From an uncultured Clostridia bacterium (lineage in GTDB: Bacteria; Bacillota; Clostridia; Oscillospirales; CAG-272): DNA of 22,622 nt. The stretch lies in assembly GCA_947367285.1 (NCBI GenBank), contig CANBDB010000010.1:1-22622 (forward strand), written 5' to 3'. Position numbers and translations under genes: made by a program. This document shows positions 22,613 to 22,622 of the stretch, in pieces. How positions within the stretch are numbered: position 1 is the first letter of the stretch; each line of letters opens with the position of its first letter. The notes below the pieces were generated by a model. It was not told the origin of the DNA. It ran no database searches and worked only from the letters and a program-made list of their open reading frames with translations.

Positions 22613-22622
22613 TGTAATATAC

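Overview
The window reads as chromosomal DNA of an anaerobic, gut-type Clostridia member (Oscillospirales- or Christensenellales-like). This rests on the gene set, the strong AAGGAG ribosome binding sites, the sigma-A style promoters and the moderate GC content. A MurE with the DNPR motif predicts a meso-diaminopimelate cell wall. There is no prophage, insertion sequence with a transposase, CRISPR array, tRNA or rRNA gene, and no stretch over about 300 bases without a gene.

Layout. (1) 65-1823: a promoter followed by sufC and a short sufB-like gene, a two-gene minimal Fe-S cluster assembly unit. (2) 1831-1977: a GC-rich, hairpin-forming intergenic element that looks like a small non-autonomous repeat. 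(3) 2013-4210: a PPi-type phosphofructokinase overlapping a TIGR01212/YhcC-like radical SAM gene, ending in a terminator. (4) 4311-5588: an unrecognised ferritin-like protein with three E-x29-[ED]-x2-H helix-pair signatures, ending in a strong terminator. (5) 5728-19097: the division and cell wall (dcw) cluster: mraZ, rsmH, an ftsL-like gene, a PASTA-containing class B PBP, murE, murF, mraY, ftsW, murG, divIB/ftsQ, then ftsZ with its own promoter and a terminator. murD, murC, murB and ftsA are absent. (6) 19145-19798: a cupin gene with an unusual Cys/His decapeptide repeat at its N-terminus. (7) 19833-20714, minus strand: a PF11449-like metal exporter, divergent from (8) 20867-21655, a PHP-domain phosphoesterase with a perfect consensus promoter. 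(9) 21689-22612, minus strand: a membrane-anchored alpha/beta hydrolase running to the window edge.

How the genes work together. The dcw block provides regulation (MraZ), 16S rRNA methylation (RsmH), lipid II precursor synthesis (MurE, MurF, MraY, MurG), septal glycan polymerisation and crosslinking (FtsW plus PBP), the divisome bridge (FtsL-like, DivIB) and the Z ring (FtsZ). The flanking genes are metal- or redox-related in several cases (Fe-S assembly, radical SAM, ferritin-like, cupin, metal exporter), but nothing shows they form one pathway.

The most interesting signals are the three-module ferritin-like protein, a roughly 105-nt foldable segment between the ftsL-like and PBP genes, the MITE-like element after sufB, the repeat-bearing cupin, and 10-bp-phased GTG boxes in the mraZ leader. 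All functional statements come from motifs read by eye and from remembered family features; no database search was run.
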